DNA from: an uncultured bacterium
GTDB lineage: Bacteria > Planctomycetota > Uabimicrobiia > Uabimicrobiales > JABWCH01
Direction: 5' to 3'
Assembly: GCA_938003875.1 (NCBI GenBank)
Contig: CALKWO010000119.1
Coordinates: 1-17,593, forward strand
DNA: 17,593 nucleotides
This document shows positions 16,105 to 17,593 of the stretch, one piece after another. The notes under the pieces were generated by a model. The model was not told the origin of the DNA and did not search any database. It worked only from the letters and a program-made list of their open reading frames with translations. The stretch's first letter is position 1, and the number at the start of each line of letters is the position of its first letter. Position numbers and translations under genes: made by a program.

Positions 16105-16695
16105 TTAGTTAGACACAAGTAATGAATACTTACCATTGCTCAGGTTTACGACCAATTTAGAACGGGACATATGTTGATGGGAAAGCATTGTTGTAGAGCC
16201 ATAGGCGAGCAATACTGTAGTATCTTCGTTGACTTTGATGGGTCTGTCCAGCTTGTCTCCTGTAGACAAAGGGTATTCGAATTTGATCTCAGTAACTTTG
16301 TCTTTAAAGGAACCTGATGGATTCAGAATGTAGTCTTTGCCTCCAATATCCGTACTTCCTTTATGGAGCATTTTGGATATGCCATATTGGCTGCTCAAAG
16401 TTGCTGTTCCATCCTTGACATAGCCCATGATGAAGTTAGCGTCTTTCATTCCTTCTGTTGGATTGAATCCAATGCCAATCCATCCAGAAGTTTCACCTTT
16501 TAGCTGAACGCTGATATTTTTGTCTAAGATTTTCCAACTGAACTGCATTTTTCCGACTGTGATCTTATATGTATATCCGTCCTCACCTAAAGAGGCATTT
16601 TTGCTTTCCAGTGGTTTCTGAGGTTCCTTTTCTGTACAGGAAACCAAAAATATATTGATCATGCAGACACATAGAATAAAGAGTATTTTTTTCAT
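16105..16695 (-). CDS. DOMON-domain lipoprotein
   Basis: 196 residues from ATG at 16695, giving the lipoprotein signal MKKILFILCVCMINIFLVSC with a lipid-anchored Cys at position 20. The mature part is a beta-rich DOMON-type domain with the family pattern SGWIGIGFNPTEGMKDANFIMGYV; DOMON domains bind heme or sugars and sit in extracytoplasmic redox proteins. A methionine- and histidine-rich patch near the end (TTMLSHQHMSR) could ligate heme or copper. The start is uncertain: AGGAGG at 16734-16739 lies only 2 bases before a GTG at 16731 in the same frame, while ATG at 16695 has no ribosome site. It is 16 bp before the SCO gene, so a role in oxidase electron supply or metal handling is inferred. 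Confidence 0.8.
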   Translation of the reverse strand: MKKILFILCVCMINIFLVSCTEKEPQKPLESKNASLGEDGYTYKITVGKMQFSWKILDKNISVQLKGETSGWIGIGFNPTEGMKDANFIMGYVKDGTATLSSQYGISKMLHKGSTDIGGKDYILNPSGSFKDKVTEIKFEYPLSTGDKLDRPIKVNEDTTVLLAYGSTTMLSHQHMSRSKLVVNLSNGKYSLLVSN

Positions 16696-16745
16696 TACAT
16701 TATTACGATGAAATAGCCAATGGCTGATCACCGCCTCCTAAAAAA

Positions 16746-17165
16746 TTAACCAAATACCAACTCTCCGCCAACAAAACCAAGGCCTGTGGCAGCAAGAAGG
16801 CATAGAACATACAATGTAAAAATAATTTTATTACCAACATTCCCTTTATACTTGAAATATACAAGCACCGACAGGAGCAATGTAAAAGCTCCAGCTAAGA
16901 CAAATTTTGCAACAATAAGGTTGTTCATCACACCCGAAAAACGATGGGCCCAGTCCATCAAGCCTAAAATGATAGTAAGAGGAGTAAATATGAGGGCCAT
17001 GATATAGCAATGGTCAGCAGTTTTGGACATGTCTTTCCATTTGTAAGAAGCCAGCTTGAATAAAAAACCTCCCATTATCATTCCCATAACAACATGGGCA
17101 GTAACGGGATGTAGTGGATGTGTGAATCCTAATGATGCAAGAGTTTTATAAATGAATTCAATCAT
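16746..17165 (-). CDS. DUF2231-like four-helix membrane protein
   Basis: 139 residues with four hydrophobic helices. The start FTHPLHPVTAHVVMGMIMGG and the later DWAHRF carry conserved-looking histidines, as in DUF2231 membrane proteins (HPxxxHFP-type start), which are often beside redox genes and may bind heme. Histidine pairs in helices 1 and 2 would suit a b-type heme, which is inference. ATG at 17165 has AGGAG upstream. It is the first gene of the oxidase cluster, with the DOMON gene following directly. Confidence 0.7.
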   Translation of the reverse strand: MIEFIYKTLASLGFTHPLHPVTAHVVMGMIMGGFLFKLASYKWKDMSKTADHCYIMALIFTPLTIILGLMDWAHRFSGVMNNLIVAKFVLAGAFTLLLSVLVYFKYKGNVGNKIIFTLYVLCLLAATGLGFVGGELVFG

Positions 17166-17196
17166 TAAAACAACTCCTGATAAAAACTATAAAAGA

Positions 17197-17225
17197 ATTA
17201 TGATACAATCATTACATAATCGCAA
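17197..17225 (-). promoter_or_regulatory. Candidate sigma-70-type promoter of the oxidase operon
   Basis: The minus strand reads TTGCGA (17220-17225), a 17-base spacer, then CATAAT (17197-17202), matching 4/6 and 5/6 of the -35 and -10 consensus. It lies just upstream of the first gene of the cluster and would give a leader of about 25 bases. It was found by eye in AT-rich sequence. Confidence 0.4.
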
Positions 17226-17232
17226 TGTGATA

Positions 17233-17421
17233 CTAAAATACTATCATAAAATTATGCAATATGCAAAAAAAAATTATTGAAAATATATTGCGAACGGGGA
17301 CAAATTCATTGATTCCATTCTTGAGAAATGGTACATTGAAATTGATCAACAGCCCAACGGTCCATCCGCCAAGTTTCAGGTAAGTCAATAACTGGGCTTG
17401 GTGATCAGTTATTTCTTTCAT
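17233..17421 (-). pseudogene. C-terminal fragment of a GxxExxY-family protein
   Basis: The peptide EITDHQAQLLTYLKLGGWTVGLLINFNVPFLKNGI matches the C-terminal end of GxxExxY (PD-(D/E)XK-like) proteins, whose catalytic N-terminal part is absent. In frame upstream of the ATG is PQRHGVRRE, preceded by a stop codon; after LKNGINEF the sequence no longer looks like the family. It is therefore a remnant, not a working nuclease-like gene. The CTCTGCG-type repeat is directly upstream. Confidence 0.65.
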
Positions 17422-17450
17422 TTCTCTGCGTACTCCGTGTCTCTGCGGTG
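17421..17450. repeat. Dispersed repeat associated with GxxExxY genes
   Basis: The plus strand reads tttctctgcgtactccgtg followed by tctctgcggtg, the well-known purine/pyrimidine-periodic element found in or next to GxxExxY genes of many phyla. Only one copy is in the window. From here to 17593 I see no gene. Confidence 0.6.
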
Positions 17451-17593
17451 AATTCTAAAAATATGGATACCCCCCCGAACTTACTGTATGCGCCCTAGGG
17501 ATAGTTATAAAATTTGGCATCGGTCCAAAAAACGATAGAAGCCTATAGATTCAGATAAAAGTCCATTTGACAAATTTTGTATGATTCGTTATC

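Overview
This is an AT-leaning bacterial window with two blocks. Nearly all genes lie on the minus strand, apart from one plus-strand orphan gene and possibly one small ORF. The right block (about 11.3-17.2 kb) is a cytochrome c oxidase operon. The left block (1 to about 9.6 kb) is an accessory island of conflict-system-like proteins. I cannot name the organism. Moderate to low GC, an A2-type oxidase, a CHAT/TPR giant protein and a GxxExxY remnant would suit an environmental lineage such as anammox-type Planctomycetes or giant sulfur bacteria, but this is a low-confidence guess.

Left block, positions 1-3882 (minus): a very long open frame, 1294 codons in the window and running off the left edge. 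It encodes, in order, a nitrilase (carbon-nitrogen hydrolase) domain, a CHAT caspase-like protease domain, a STAND-type P-loop NTPase and a TPR array. The last three TPR units in view are nucleotide-identical 120-bp repeats. Upstream on the same strand (3967-5475) is a DUF4062 protein with a RecG/Schlafen-associated histidine-kinase-like ATPase region, a TQPV repeat linker and a winged helix. Just upstream of its start is a decayed 85-bp piece of a TPR gene. Next (5771-6976) is a second DUF4062-like protein, joined to two ACT domains. It is divergent from an unrecognised plus-strand gene (7196-7936), and the shared intergenic region holds two copies of a TTGTnACAA palindrome. A minus-strand pair (8169-9212 and 9218-9619) encodes an unrecognised two-TM membrane protein and a small partner, with a perfect 8-bp hairpin just upstream.

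Middle: a weak small membrane ORF (9830-10111) and a zinc-dependent deacetylase of the histone deacetylase / acetoin-utilisation superfamily (10213-11163).

Right block, in transcription order from about 17.2 kb leftward: DUF2231-like membrane protein, DOMON-domain lipoprotein, SCO copper chaperone, coxA (A2-type, with the YSHPAVY signature), coxC, subunit IV, coxB (CuA, no fused cytochrome c) and heme-O synthase ctaB. Together they would supply the catalytic core, copper delivery and heme modification for an aa3-type terminal oxidase. A GxxExxY-family C-terminal fragment and its associated CTCTGCG-type repeat sit at the right edge.

The best candidate for an undescribed system is the nitrilase-CHAT-STAND-TPR protein together with its DUF4062-ATPase and DUF4062-ACT neighbours.
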